Shown piece by piece: positions 15,671 to 24,044 of a stretch of DNA of 34,044 nucleotides. Below the pieces are notes generated by a model. That model was given only the letters and a program-made list of their open reading frames with translations, was not told the DNA's origin and searched no databases. Within the stretch, counting starts at the first letter, position 1, and every line of letters begins with the position of its first letter. The DNA comes from Dehalococcoidia bacterium (GTDB lineage Bacteria; Chloroflexota; Dehalococcoidia; DSTF01; JACRBR01), in the NCBI GenBank assembly GCA_040902535.1, contig JBBDXD010000012.1, forward strand, positions 1 to 34,044, read 5' to 3'. A program made the position numbers and the translations under genes.

Positions 15671-16633
15671 ATGGAAGGGTTAGCCGGCTACGTCCTGCGT
15701 CGCCTGCTGTTTCTTCCGATCACGCTCCTCATCGTCTCGTTCGCGACGTTCTACATCACACGCTGGGGCCCCGGCGACCCCGTGCGTGTGTACGCCGATG
15801 CTGGTTACAGCGATCCCGAAGCGCTCGACCGTGTGCGCGACAAGTACGGCCTCGATGAGCCAATCATCGTGCAGTACGGCGTCTGGCTGGAAGACATCGT
15901 CACCGAAGGCGATATGGGCGTCAGCTTGCGCTATCGCGATCGCCCCGTCACCGAGATCATCGGCCCCAAGATCTGGGTGTCGATGCAACTCGGGCTCTGG
16001 GCGTTCATCCTCACGTTCCTGGTCGGCATTCCGGCAGGCGTGTACGCGGCGGTCCGCCAGGGGACGTGGCGCGACCCGACGCTGATCAGCTTCTTTCTGT
16101 TCTTCCAGTCGATCCCCGTGCTCGTGTCGGTGCCGGTATTGGTGTTGGTGTTTGCCGCAAAGCTCCACTGGCTGCCCGCGGGCGGGTTCGACGGCTTGTT
16201 TTCGAAGTCCATCATTATTCCCACGCTCGCGCTGTCGCTGCCGGGGATCGCCGGCGTTGCGCGGCTCGCTCGCGCGGCGACGCTCGGCACCCTGCACGAG
16301 GACTTCGTGCGCACGGCGCGCGCGAAAGGGCTCGGCGAGCCGGTCGTGATCTCCCGCCACGTCGCACGCAACTCGCTGGTGCCCGTGATGACGACTGTCA
16401 TTGGACTGTCGCTCGTCGGTCTTGTCGAAGGAGCGATCATCACCGAGACGTTGCTCGGCATCCCGGGCATCGGGCGATTCGTCTTCGAGTCTGTGAACGG
16501 CCGCGACTACAACGTGATCATGGCGATCGTCGTGCTGATCACGACGCTGTTCGTGCTCGCCAACCTGCTCGTCGACCTGTTGTTGCTCGTCATCGATCCG
16601 CGCATCAGGGCGTCGAGGAGCGAGCTGGGATGA
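15671..16633 (+). CDS. ABC transporter permease, DppB/OppB type
   Basis: A 320-residue inner-membrane permease of the peptide/nickel family. It starts YVLRRLLFLPITLLIVSFATFYITRWGPGDP, the standard first helix followed by the PGDP motif, and has an extracytoplasmic loop with DKYGLDEPI. The cytoplasmic EAA loop (DFVRTARAKGLGEPVVISRHVARNSLVPV) couples to the ATPase. The C-terminal helices contain ETLLGIPGIGRF. It is full length. Its stop overlaps the start of the next permease (ATGA), so the two are translationally coupled and will pair as heterodimer halves. Confidence 0.96.
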   Translation: MEGLAGYVLRRLLFLPITLLIVSFATFYITRWGPGDPVRVYADAGYSDPEALDRVRDKYGLDEPIIVQYGVWLEDIVTEGDMGVSLRYRDRPVTEIIGPKIWVSMQLGLWAFILTFLVGIPAGVYAAVRQGTWRDPTLISFFLFFQSIPVLVSVPVLVLVFAAKLHWLPAGGFDGLFSKSIIIPTLALSLPGIAGVARLARAATLGTLHEDFVRTARAKGLGEPVVISRHVARNSLVPVMTTVIGLSLVGLVEGAIITETLLGIPGIGRFVFESVNGRDYNVIMAIVVLITTLFVLANLLVDLLLLVIDPRIRASRSELG

Positions 16634-17679
16634 CGTCAACCACCCACGACGACATCCTGCTGGCCGACACGCAGGTCCGCTTGGTGCAAGGCGAAAGTCC
16701 GGGCCGCCGCACGTTCAGGCGGCTGATGCGGAAACGCGTCGCTGTCGTGTGCCTGGCCGTCATCCTGGCGATCTACACGTTGGGCATTCTCGCGCCGTGG
16801 ATCGCGCCGTACGGCTATTCGGAGCAGAACCTGGACGCGTCGTTCGAGGGCCCATCGTGGGACCATTGGCTCGGTACGGACCGCAACGGCCGCGACACGT
16901 TGAGCCGCAACCTCTTCGCTGCGCGCACCACGGTCATCGTCACCATCGCGACGGTTGCCACGGGCAGCGTGTTGTTGCCGCTCTCGCTGGGACTGCTGGC
17001 GGGCTATCGCGGCGGCTGGGTGGACGGCGCCATCAACCGCGTCGGCGAGATCCTGGCGTCGCTGCCGGGCTTGCCGATGCTCGTGCTGATTTCCGTCACG
17101 CTCCGGCCGAAGGTCAGTGGCTGGCTGGAAAACGCCGAGACCATCTTCATCGCCGACTGGATGACGCCCGGGATGAAGTTGCTGCGCCTCTGCGGTACGG
17201 CGGACGCGATCTCCAACTGCGACAATCCGCTCACGGACTCCGCCTTCGACGACTACTTCCTGATCTTCTTCGTGCTGTCGCTGTTCGGCTGGGTCGGCGG
17301 TATGCGGCTGATCCGCGCGCAGACCCTGACGCTGCGCAACTCGGAGTACGTGATCGCGGCGCGCGCCAGCGGCGCTTCGACGGCGCGCATTCTGTACCGC
17401 CACCTGCTGCCGAACACGCTGCCGCTGATCATCGTCGGCATCTCCGCCGGATTGGGCGCCGTCGCCGGATCCGAGATCGCGCTCACGTTCCTCGGGGTCG
17501 GCATCCAGCCGCCGGGCGCGAGCTTCGGGGCGCTGATCACCGAAGGCGCCAGCCGTATCGCGCTGGAGAACCATCCTGAACTGCTGCTCGTCCCCGCGAC
17601 CATCGTCGCGTTGCTGATTTTCGCGTTTAATCTGCTGGGCGATGCCGTCAACGACGTCATCACACCCGGAGCACGATGA
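16630..17679 (+). CDS. ABC transporter permease, DppC/OppC type
   Basis: A 349-residue permease, partner of the gene before it. The N-terminal OppC_N helix (RVAVVCLAVILAIYTLGILAPWIAPYGY) is followed by the family motif HWLGTDRNGRDTLSRNLFAARTT, the EAA loop (NSEYVIAARASGASTARILYRHLLPN) and the LTFLGVGIQPPGASFGALI segment. A roughly 50-residue extracytoplasmic insertion at about 155-205 (GWLENAETIFIADWMTPGM, with two Cys) separates two helices, larger than usual. The ATG at 16630 overlaps the upstream stop; longer open frames upstream are shadows of the first permease. No ATPase gene follows, so energising subunits must come from elsewhere. Confidence 0.95.
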   Translation: MTSTTHDDILLADTQVRLVQGESPGRRTFRRLMRKRVAVVCLAVILAIYTLGILAPWIAPYGYSEQNLDASFEGPSWDHWLGTDRNGRDTLSRNLFAARTTVIVTIATVATGSVLLPLSLGLLAGYRGGWVDGAINRVGEILASLPGLPMLVLISVTLRPKVSGWLENAETIFIADWMTPGMKLLRLCGTADAISNCDNPLTDSAFDDYFLIFFVLSLFGWVGGMRLIRAQTLTLRNSEYVIAARASGASTARILYRHLLPNTLPLIIVGISAGLGAVAGSEIALTFLGVGIQPPGASFGALITEGASRIALENHPELLLVPATIVALLIFAFNLLGDAVNDVITPGAR

Positions 17680-18380
17680 TGCTCGAGCACCTCGATGCCC
17701 GCGCGCACCGAGAGTTCAGCGATTTCACGTTCCGGACGCTGCCCTCGGCTGATCTGGTCGCCGCCGACATCGATGTGATCATGGCGCTGTTCGAGGCGAA
17801 CTACCGCGAAGCCAACCGCGCGTACCTCGAACGATCGCTCGGCAAGCTCAAATACACGACGATCGCGACGCACGCCCGCACGCCCGCAGCCTTCGCGCTC
17901 GGCGAGGCGCGCGTGATCGATCTGCCGCGTCTTCCGGCGCAAATCGTCACGCTCGCCGGCATCTGCTGCGTATCGCCGCGATTCCGGCGTCGCGGCTTGT
18001 TCGCGGAAGTCGAAGCGAGATCGATTCGCGCCAGCGACGTCGCGCTGCCTCCCGGCCGCCGCTTCCTGACCTGCGGCCGGATGGCGCATCCGGCGTCCTT
18101 TCGGCTCATGGCGCGCAATCCTGCTGTCGTCCCCAGGCCGGGCGCCGCGCCGACGGAATGGCACCAGGCCGTCGGCATCGCCATCGCCGGGGCGTACGGT
18201 GTGCCCGAGTTCGATGCGCAGACGTTCGTGTGCAAGGGCACCGGCGTGCCGATCGGCTATCCCGTGATGGAGGTGGACGCGACGCCCGAAGAGTGGGAGA
18301 TGTTCCGTTACGTCGACCGATCGCGCGGCGACTCGCTGCTCGGCATCGCCTGGGCGCCCGACGCGCCGGAAGGGTGGTAG
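17676..18380 (+). CDS. GNAT-like acetyltransferase-type protein
   Basis: A 234-residue cytosolic protein whose start overlaps the upstream permease stop by 4 nt, so it belongs to the transporter operon. Residues 92-118 (TLAGICCVSPRFRRRGLFAEVEARSI) match the GNAT acetyl-CoA-binding motif A (beta4 strand, V-x-P-x-x-R-x-x-G). Residues 25-60 and the C-terminal half are less typical; the tail with PVMEVDATPEEWEMFRYVD and WAPDAPEGW is unfamiliar. Substrate unknown; modification of an imported compound is one inference from the operon. The second ATG at 17679 is an equally good start. Confidence 0.65.
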   Translation: MMLEHLDARAHREFSDFTFRTLPSADLVAADIDVIMALFEANYREANRAYLERSLGKLKYTTIATHARTPAAFALGEARVIDLPRLPAQIVTLAGICCVSPRFRRRGLFAEVEARSIRASDVALPPGRRFLTCGRMAHPASFRLMARNPAVVPRPGAAPTEWHQAVGIAIAGAYGVPEFDAQTFVCKGTGVPIGYPVMEVDATPEEWEMFRYVDRSRGDSLLGIAWAPDAPEGW

Positions 18381-18385
18381 GCGCA

Positions 18386-18415
18386 TCGCTGTCAGCGGAA
18401 ACCCCTTGCTATACT
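18386..18415 (+). promoter_or_regulatory. Promoter of tig
   Basis: TATACT at 18410-18415 with TCGCTG 18 nt upstream (a poor -35). A start near 18422 would give a leader of about 97 nt to the TTG start. That leader contains an 8-bp hairpin with arms GCGGCGCT and AGCGCCGC around GCAG. Confidence 0.45.
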
Positions 18416-18518
18416 TTCCACTGCGACGAACATCATGGCAACCACGTTCCCGGCGGCGCTGCAGAGCGCCGCGACGTTTCCCGGTGGCCCGCAGCGCGTC
18501 GCAGAGGTTGGCGCACGC

Positions 18519-19937
18519 TTGAAGATTTCGACCGAGAAGATCCCCGACTCACAGGTGGTCATGACCATCGAGGTTGAGGCGGAGCGGCTGGACAAGGCCC
18601 GCGACAAGGCCGTCCGTAAGCTCTCACCGAAGGCGAAGGTGCCGGGATTTCGCCCCGGCAAGGCGCCGCCGGCGATGGTCCGCCGCTACTTCGGCGAGGA
18701 ACGCATCCTCGACGAGGCGCTCGATGACCTGGTGCCCGACCTGTACCGCGAGGCGATCGAACACGACGAGAGCATCGTCCCGATCGCCCGCCCGCAGCTT
18801 GTCGTGGAGACCACCGAGCCGCTCGTCGTGAAGGCGACGATCCCGGTGCGCCCGACGATCGAGCTGGGCGACTACAAGTCCGTGCGCGTCAAGACGGAGG
18901 ACGTCTCCGTCGAAGAGTCACGCGTCGAAGACACGCTCGTCGCACTCCAGCGACGCGCGTCCACGCTCGAGCCCGTCGATCGCGAGGTCGGATGGCGTGA
19001 CGTCGTCCGCATCGACGTCAGGGCGACCGTCGACGGCGAGACGCTGATCGAGCCGCAGGAAGCCGAAGTCCAACTGGTCGAGGATCGCGACATCCTGTTC
19101 GAGGGCTTCGAGGAGGCCGTGCTCGGCAAGAAGAAGGGCGATGAGGTCGAGTTCGACCTCGCCGTCCCCGAGAGTCTGCCCAACGAGAAGTTCGCCGGCA
19201 CCACGGCGCACTTCACCGTGAAGATGCTCGAGACGAAGGAAGAGGTGCTGCCGGCGCTCGACGAGGAGTTCACGAAGGCCGTCGGTGAGGGCTACGAGAG
19301 CATCGATGCGCTCCGTGTGCGTATCCGCGAGGACATCGAGCGCGTCGAGCAGGAGCAGATCACGAACCGCTACCACGACGAGATCCTCGGCGAACTCACC
19401 GAACGCGCTACGATCGAGTATCCGCCCGTAATGGTCGAGGCGGAGGCGGAGCGCCTGCTGCACGACCAGGCCGGGCGCGTCGAGCACGGGCCGGAGATGG
19501 ACCGCTACCTTGCGTCCATCGGGAAGACCGAGGAAGAAGTCCGCGAAGAACTGCGTCCGATCGCGGAGACACGCCTAAGGCGATCGCTGGTGCTGTCGCA
19601 GGTCGCCGAAGCCGAGCATATAGAGGCATCCGACACGGATATCGATGCGGAGATCGAAGCGATGACGGCGTCGGCGGGACCGCAGGGCGAGCAGTTGCGC
19701 CAGCTCTTCGACAGCGAGAACGGGCGCGACACGATCCGGCGAAACCTGGTGACGCGTAAGACGCTGGAGCGCCTGGTCGAGATCGCGACGCAGGACGGCG
19801 CCAGCGCCGCACCGACGGCGGAGCAAGAGCAACCGGCCGCGAAGAAGCGAACGAGGAAGCCAAAATCGAAGGCCGCGACGCCGGCAAAGGCCGGTGCCGA
19901 AGCACCGGCGGAGACGAAAGAAGTTCCCGGGGAGTAA
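18519..19937 (+). CDS. tig: Trigger factor (ribosome-associated chaperone and PPIase)
   Basis: A 472-residue protein. Trigger factor docks at the ribosomal exit tunnel and shields nascent chains. Counted from the TTG at 18519, the ribosome-binding signature GFRPGKAP falls at 43-50, as in E. coli trigger factor, and the preceding LKISTEKIPDS matches the family N-terminus. AGAGG lies upstream. The frame is open to an ATG at 18435, but those 28 residues have no counterpart in the family and no SD, so TTG is preferred. The PPIase region is about 145-235; the C-terminal chaperone arms follow; the last 40 residues are a Lys/Ala/Pro-rich tail. clpP follows after 24 nt, a common arrangement. Confidence 0.96.
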   Translation: MKISTEKIPDSQVVMTIEVEAERLDKARDKAVRKLSPKAKVPGFRPGKAPPAMVRRYFGEERILDEALDDLVPDLYREAIEHDESIVPIARPQLVVETTEPLVVKATIPVRPTIELGDYKSVRVKTEDVSVEESRVEDTLVALQRRASTLEPVDREVGWRDVVRIDVRATVDGETLIEPQEAEVQLVEDRDILFEGFEEAVLGKKKGDEVEFDLAVPESLPNEKFAGTTAHFTVKMLETKEEVLPALDEEFTKAVGEGYESIDALRVRIREDIERVEQEQITNRYHDEILGELTERATIEYPPVMVEAEAERLLHDQAGRVEHGPEMDRYLASIGKTEEEVREELRPIAETRLRRSLVLSQVAEAEHIEASDTDIDAEIEAMTASAGPQGEQLRQLFDSENGRDTIRRNLVTRKTLERLVEIATQDGASAAPTAEQEQPAAKKRTRKPKSKAATPAKAGAEAPAETKEVPGE

Positions 19938-19961
19938 CCGGAGCCGAGAGAGGACAAGATC

Positions 19962-20552
19962 GTGATCATCCCATCCGTCATCGAAACCAGCGCCCGCGGC
20001 GAGCGCGCATTCGACATCTACTCGCTGCTGCTGCGCGAGCGCATCATCTTCCTGGGGACCGGCATCGACGACCAGGTCGCGAACCTGATCATCGCCCAAC
20101 TGCTCTACCTGGAGCGCGAGGACCCCGACAAGGACATCAACCTGTACGTACACTCGCCGGGCGGACAGATCACGGCGGGCCTGGCGATCTACGACACGAT
20201 GCAACTCGTCCGTCCCGACATCGCCACGTACGCGGTGGGGATGACGGCGAGCATGGGGACGGTGCTGTTGTGCTCCGGCACGCCCGGCAAGCGCTACTGC
20301 ATGCCCAACGCGACGATCCACATGCACCAGGCGCTCGGTGGGGCGCGCGGCCAGGCCGCGGACATTGAGATCCAGGCGCGTGAGATCCTGCGCGAGAACG
20401 ACATCATCCGGAGCATCCTGGTGAAGCACACCGGCCAGTCCGACGAGCGCATCCGGCGGGATTTCGACCGCGACTTCTACATGAACCCGGAACAGGCGAA
20501 AGAGTACGGAATGCTGGACGAAATCCTGTCGAAGCGGGAATCAGCGAGTTAG
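19962..20552 (+). CDS. clpP: ATP-dependent Clp protease proteolytic subunit
   Basis: A 196-residue serine protease that forms the two-ring proteolytic barrel fed by ClpX. The catalytic triad is complete: Ser97 in MTASMG, His122 in IHMHQALGG, and Asp171 in [44 protein letters not shown] and the SPGG oxyanion motif match the family. GTG start with AGAGAGGA upstream. It sits between tig and clpX, the usual proteostasis cluster. No propeptide is apparent beyond the first about 12 residues. Confidence 0.98.
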   Translation: MIIPSVIETSARGERAFDIYSLLLRERIIFLGTGIDDQVANLIIAQLLYLEREDPDKDINLYVHSPGGQITAGLAIYDTMQLVRPDIATYAVGMTASMGTVLLCSGTPGKRYCMPNATIHMHQALGGARGQAADIEIQAREILRENDIIRSILVKHTGQSDERIRRDFDRDFYMNPEQAKEYGMLDEILSKRESAS

Positions 20553-20680
20553 AGGGCTCTCCGTGGGCCAGGTTCGGTTATATAGGGGTTTGGCCATCGT
20601 TAAGGCCTAAAGAGGGACTCGCAGATTCCCGAAAACCGTTTTAGAGGCGCCGTTCGGCCCCGCAATCTCGGGAAGTCAAG

Positions 20681-20710
20681 CTGACAATTCGGCAGCGGGT
20701 GGCGTAGAAT
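20681..20710 (+). promoter_or_regulatory. Promoter of clpX
   Basis: CTGACA (20681-20686), an 18-nt spacer and TAGAAT (20705-20710), about 60 nt before the clpX ATG. It is close to the sigma-70 consensus. This suggests clpX can be expressed apart from clpP although both point the same way. Confidence 0.6.
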
Positions 20711-20770
20711 CGGCAGACCGGGGCGGCAGGACCCCTGTGGAGCCCCGCGACTGGCAGAGGAAATCGATTC

Positions 20771-22087
20771 ATGGCCAACAGTCGGACGACGCGCGTTCAG
20801 TACCACTGCTCCTTCTGCGGCAAAAACCAGGATCAGGTCAAGCGCCTGATCGCCGGCCCGGGCGCGGTGTACATCTGCGACGAGTGCGTCGAACTCTGCC
20901 GCGAGATCATCGATGAAGAGGCCGCGGGGCCGTCCAAGACGAAGGTCACCGGACAGCGCGTGCCGCCGCCGAAGCAGATCTTCGATCACCTCAGCGAGTA
21001 CGTCGTCGGCCAGGAGCAGGCCAAGAAGGTCCTCTCCGTCGCCGTCTACAACCACTACAAGCGCATCGGCGCCGTCGGCCCGAACCCGGACGGCGTCGAA
21101 CTCGAGAAGAGCAACATCCTGCTCCTCGGCCCCACCGGCTCCGGCAAGACGCTTTTCGCCCGCACGCTGGCGAAGATCCTTGACGTGCCATTCACGATCG
21201 CCGACGCGACGGCCCTCACCGAGGCCGGGTACGTCGGTGAGGACGTCGAGAACATCCTGCTGCATCTCATCCAGGCTGCTGACTTCGATGTGCAGCGTGC
21301 CGAGCGGGGCATCGTCTACGTCGACGAGATTGACAAGATCGCGCGCAAGTCCGACAACCCGTCGATCACGCGCGACGTCTCCGGCGAGGGCGTGCAGCAG
21401 GCGCTGCTGAAAATCATCGAAGGCACGACGGCGAACGTGCCGCCGCAGGGCGGACGCAAGCACCCGCACCAGGACTTCATCCAGATCAACACGGCGAACA
21501 TCTTGTTCATCTGCGGCGGCGCCTTCGAAGGCCTCGACAAGATCGCCGAGAGGCGGCTGGGCCGCGACAAGCGCTCGCTCGGCTTCGGTGCCGAGCTGCG
21601 GGCGCTCGACGGGCAGAAGAAGTCCGACGCGCTGCTGAAGCAGGTCACGCACGACGACCTGCTCCAGTACGGCCTGATCCCGGAGTTCGTCGGCCGCCTG
21701 CCGATGGTCGTCTCGCTCGACGCCCTCGATGCGGACGCGCTGTTGCGGATTCTCACCGAGCCGAAGAACGCGCTCGCCCGCCAGTTCCAGCGCTTCTTCT
21801 CGCTGGACAACGTCGAACTGCAGTTCACAGACGACGGCCTGCGCGCTGCCGCCGAGGAGGCGATCCTGCACAAGACGGGCGCCCGCGGCCTCCGCACCGT
21901 GCTCGAAGACACGCTCATGGAAGTGATGTACGAGATCCCGTCGCGGACCGACATCAAGAAGTGCATCGTCAGCGGCGACACGATCCGCAGCCGCAAGCGC
22001 CCCCTGCTGATGACCCGCTCCGGCCAGAGCGTCGAAGTCGACGACGTGGTCGAAGAGGGGGAAGACGTCAAAGACGTCTCTGCTTAG
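20771..22087 (+). CDS. clpX: ATP-dependent Clp protease ATP-binding subunit ClpX
   Basis: A 438-residue AAA+ unfoldase that recognises substrates and threads them into ClpP. The N-terminal zinc domain has Cys13, Cys16, Cys36 and Cys39 (CSFC...CDEC). The AAA+ core shows Walker A GPTGSGKT (about 120-127), the YVGEDVENI pore region, Walker [11 protein letters not shown], the second pore loop [10 protein letters not shown], and sensor-type [11 protein letters not shown]. The C-terminal domain with [22 protein letters not shown] is complete. The start is the ATG at 20771 with a purine-rich AGAGGAA upstream. A hairpin terminator follows at 22114-22141. Confidence 0.98.
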   Translation: MANSRTTRVQYHCSFCGKNQDQVKRLIAGPGAVYICDECVELCREIIDEEAAGPSKTKVTGQRVPPPKQIFDHLSEYVVGQEQAKKVLSVAVYNHYKRIGAVGPNPDGVELEKSNILLLGPTGSGKTLFARTLAKILDVPFTIADATALTEAGYVGEDVENILLHLIQAADFDVQRAERGIVYVDEIDKIARKSDNPSITRDVSGEGVQQALLKIIEGTTANVPPQGGRKHPHQDFIQINTANILFICGGAFEGLDKIAERRLGRDKRSLGFGAELRALDGQKKSDALLKQVTHDDLLQYGLIPEFVGRLPMVVSLDALDADALLRILTEPKNALARQFQRFFSLDNVELQFTDDGLRAAAEEAILHKTGARGLRTVLEDTLMEVMYEIPSRTDIKKCIVSGDTIRSRKRPLLMTRSGQSVEVDDVVEEGEDVKDVSA

Positions 22088-22113
22088 CTTCGGCGAACCT
22101 TGAACGCGATCGA

Positions 22114-22141
22114 GAGGCCCGTCGGGGCCTTGCTCGTTTCT
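22114..22141 (+). terminator. Terminator after clpX
   Basis: Stem AGGCCC (22115-22120), loop GTCG, GGGCCT (22125-22130), extended by a G-T pair, then the T-rich TGCTCGTTTCT. It lies 27 nt after the clpX stop. Confidence 0.6.
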
Positions 22142-22147
22142 GCTACG

Positions 22148-22168
22148 TTGACATAGGAACGGACGTTC
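22148..22168 (+). promoter_or_regulatory. TTGACA -35 with overlapping LexA-type (GAAC-N4-GTTC) box
   Basis: Consensus TTGACA at 22148-22153 is followed by GAAC (22157-22160), GGAC, GTTC (22165-22168), an exact core of the Gram-positive LexA/DinR box. A repressor there would occlude the promoter spacer. The -10 is not clear: AACGCT stands at the ideal spacing. It lies about 30 nt before the radical SAM start codon. Confidence 0.5.
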
Positions 22169-22198
22169 TAAACGCTTTGAGCGGAGTACCATGCGGTC

Positions 22199-23086
22199 AT
22201 GACGGGAGAACAGCTGGACCTATTCGCAGTCACGAAGCCGCCCGCTGAGCGCCCGACCGACCTCGGTCCCGCAGCAGTGACCTATGTTGACGCGAAGACC
22301 GTCCTTACGCCTGCGACGGGCTTCATGGAGAACTACGACTTCACGCTGAATCCATACAGCGGCTGTGGCTTCGGTTGCGAGTACTGTTACGCGCGGTTCT
22401 TCGCGCCTTCTGAGCATGAGCGAGATACCTGGGGCCAATGGGTGAAGGTGAAAGAAAACGCCATTGACGTCATCCGGCGAGCGGCACGGTCGAAGGGGAA
22501 GCACCCGCTCGCTCGCGGCTCGAAGATCTACATGTCCAGCGTCACCGATCCGTACCAGCCGATCGAGAAGCGGCTCAGACTCACGCGGCGGATCCTCGAA
22601 GTTCTCGTTGAGTTCCAGCCCCGTCTCACGGTTCAAACACGGAGCCCCATCGTGACGCGCGACATCGACCTGCTTTCGCGGTTCGAGCGCGTCCGCGTCA
22701 ACATGACGATTCCGACTGACAATGAAGCAACCCGTCTGCGTTACGAACCTCACTGTCCGAGCATTGACGTGAGGTTCGAAGCCATCCGTGAGGTTCGCGA
22801 CGCCGGAATTCCCATTGGAGTGTCAATCAGCCCCATGTTGCCTCTCCGAGATCCACGACGATTCGGGGAACGTCTAGCAACACTTGATGCAGCCGAATAT
22901 GTCAGTCAGTTCATGAAGGGCAACAGGTCCCGCTTTCGGGCTGGCAGCACGATTGATGCGCTGAGGAAGATGCGGGAAGATCGATGGGATACAGACAATT
23001 ATGATCGAGCCCGGGATTGCGTGCAGCATGCACTAGGCAGCCGGCCGTTACTCGAGAGCGAGGACGGGTACAGACCTGCAGAGTAA
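22199..23086 (+). CDS. Radical SAM protein, spore-photoproduct-lyase-like (SPL/Rv2578c group)
   Basis: A 295-residue radical SAM enzyme. The [4Fe-4S]-binding motif is NPYSGCGFGCEYCYARFF, with Cys56, Cys60 and Cys63 (CxxxCxxC). The sequence before it (FTLNPYSGC) and the following KIYMSSVTDPYQPIE, TVQTRSP and RVRVNMTIPT segments are typical of this SPL-related family, which has no settled substrate; true spore photoproduct lyases repair UV-damaged thymines. ATG start; SD weak. Codon use is less GC-biased than in neighbouring genes, hinting at acquisition by transfer. A LexA-type box lies upstream, so damage induction is a plausible inference. A methyltransferase frame overlaps or abuts its 3' end. 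Confidence 0.9.
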   Translation: MTGEQLDLFAVTKPPAERPTDLGPAAVTYVDAKTVLTPATGFMENYDFTLNPYSGCGFGCEYCYARFFAPSEHERDTWGQWVKVKENAIDVIRRAARSKGKHPLARGSKIYMSSVTDPYQPIEKRLRLTRRILEVLVEFQPRLTVQTRSPIVTRDIDLLSRFERVRVNMTIPTDNEATRLRYEPHCPSIDVRFEAIREVRDAGIPIGVSISPMLPLRDPRRFGERLATLDAAEYVSQFMKGNRSRFRAGSTIDALRKMREDRWDTDNYDRARDCVQHALGSRPLLESEDGYRPAE

Positions 23087-23963
23087 CTGGCATGCGCTCT
23101 GTGGTGATCTCGATCTCTCCATCTCAGAAAGGACGAGATCGTTTCACACCAGACACTCGCCGGGGCCACAAGCCATTTCGCGTGCATATAACGAGCTTCG
23201 GCGCGATCTGCGATCACGAGAACCTGACTACCGCAGACCGGAGGTCGCGATCGCCTATTCGTTCGCTTACCTACCCCAAAGAACGCTCTCAATCATCGGA
23301 TCACTACAAAAACTAAGCGAACTCGCTCATCTAGATGCGCCAATTCGGCGTGTACTTGATATCGGGTGCGGATCCGGCGCAACGAGTCTGGCGATTGAAC
23401 TGCTCTCGATGCACGGCGACCGCCTATTCGCGAAGGACACTCCCGTCATCTTGTTAGGTATCGATCCTTCAAACGAAATGCTGGAATACGCGCAGCTGCT
23501 CAACACGCCTAGGCTCGCGAAGGTTCTGCGGCAAGGCGCTTGGCGCTCGCTATCGGAGCACACTCGAGATAGAGAAGGATACTTCGACCTCGTGGTGATG
23601 TCTGCCTGTCTTCCGTATGGATGCGATGAGCCATCCTCTCCGCAATTTTGGTCAGAATCGGCATGGTCTAGAGCAGCCAACGCCCTGGCGGCCGCTACTC
23701 ACGCGGAGAGCGCCATGATTGCGATCCAGCCCTTCGCAAAGAAATCGCTGCTTGATTTGTCCGCGAGTTGGTTTTGCAGCGGGTCGCTGAGGAAGTTTGG
23801 ATTGAACAGCTCGTCATTTCCTTCCTACATTCGGGCGCCCGTCACTTTGCCGAAGACGACAGCGCTGTTTAAGGCGCACTGCCCTCATTCCTGGTCGATT
23901 GACTCGTGGAATCCGACGCGGTCGGATGAGATTCGGCTCCTCCTACCCCGTTCGCGACGTTAG
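23076..23963 (+). CDS. SAM-dependent methyltransferase, start codon unclear
   Basis: A class I methyltransferase frame of roughly 295 codons. The SAM-binding motif I is VLDIGCGSGATS (about 93-104 counted from 23076), motif II is ILLGIDPSNEML, and motif IV is YFDLVVMSACLPYG. The upstream part (AYNELRRDLRSREPDYRRPE, then AYSFAYLPQ) is also protein-like; the spacing of a Leu/Tyr-rich segment before motif I recalls Rsm22/METTL17-type enzymes, only tentatively. From the last upstream stop (23036) to the ATG at 23409, this frame has no ATG, GTG or TTG. CTG at 23076 is a guess, and 23409 would delete motif I. Either a rare start or a frameshift from the radical SAM gene is needed. GC is lower than around it. 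Confidence 0.6.
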   Translation: MQSNWHALCGDLDLSISERTRSFHTRHSPGPQAISRAYNELRRDLRSREPDYRRPEVAIAYSFAYLPQRTLSIIGSLQKLSELAHLDAPIRRVLDIGCGSGATSLAIELLSMHGDRLFAKDTPVILLGIDPSNEMLEYAQLLNTPRLAKVLRQGAWRSLSEHTRDREGYFDLVVMSACLPYGCDEPSSPQFWSESAWSRAANALAAATHAESAMIAIQPFAKKSLLDLSASWFCSGSLRKFGLNSSSFPSYIRAPVTLPKTTALFKAHCPHSWSIDSWNPTRSDEIRLLLPRSRR

Positions 23964-24013
23964 TCCTCGTGTCTCGCTCGAATCTCCGCGCTTTCTTCCT
24001 GATCTGAGCGGCA

Positions 24014-24044
24014 TATAATCGCAGCCATGAGGGCTGCGCGATGA
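24014..24044 (+). promoter_or_regulatory. Promoter and mini-ORF before the STAND regulator
   Basis: Consensus TATAAT at 24014-24019 has a poor -35 (CTTTCT). A start near 24026 would place ATG AGG GCT GCG CGA TGA (24027-24044) at the very 5' end. This five-codon frame ends on a TGA overlapping the regulator's ATG, and contains its SD (GAGGG). Confidence 0.45.

Noticed and set aside
18435-18518. Extra 28 N-terminal residues of trigger factor from ATG at 18435
   Set aside because: No SD and no family counterpart; the TTG at 18519 puts GFRPGKAP at 43-50 as in E. coli.
20600-22192. 530-codon minus-strand frame opposite clpX
   Set aside because: Shadow of clpX in a GC-rich genome.
23017-23316. 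99-codon frame overlapping the methyltransferase N-terminal region
   Set aside because: The residues do not resemble a protein family, whereas the other frame continues into methyltransferase motif I.
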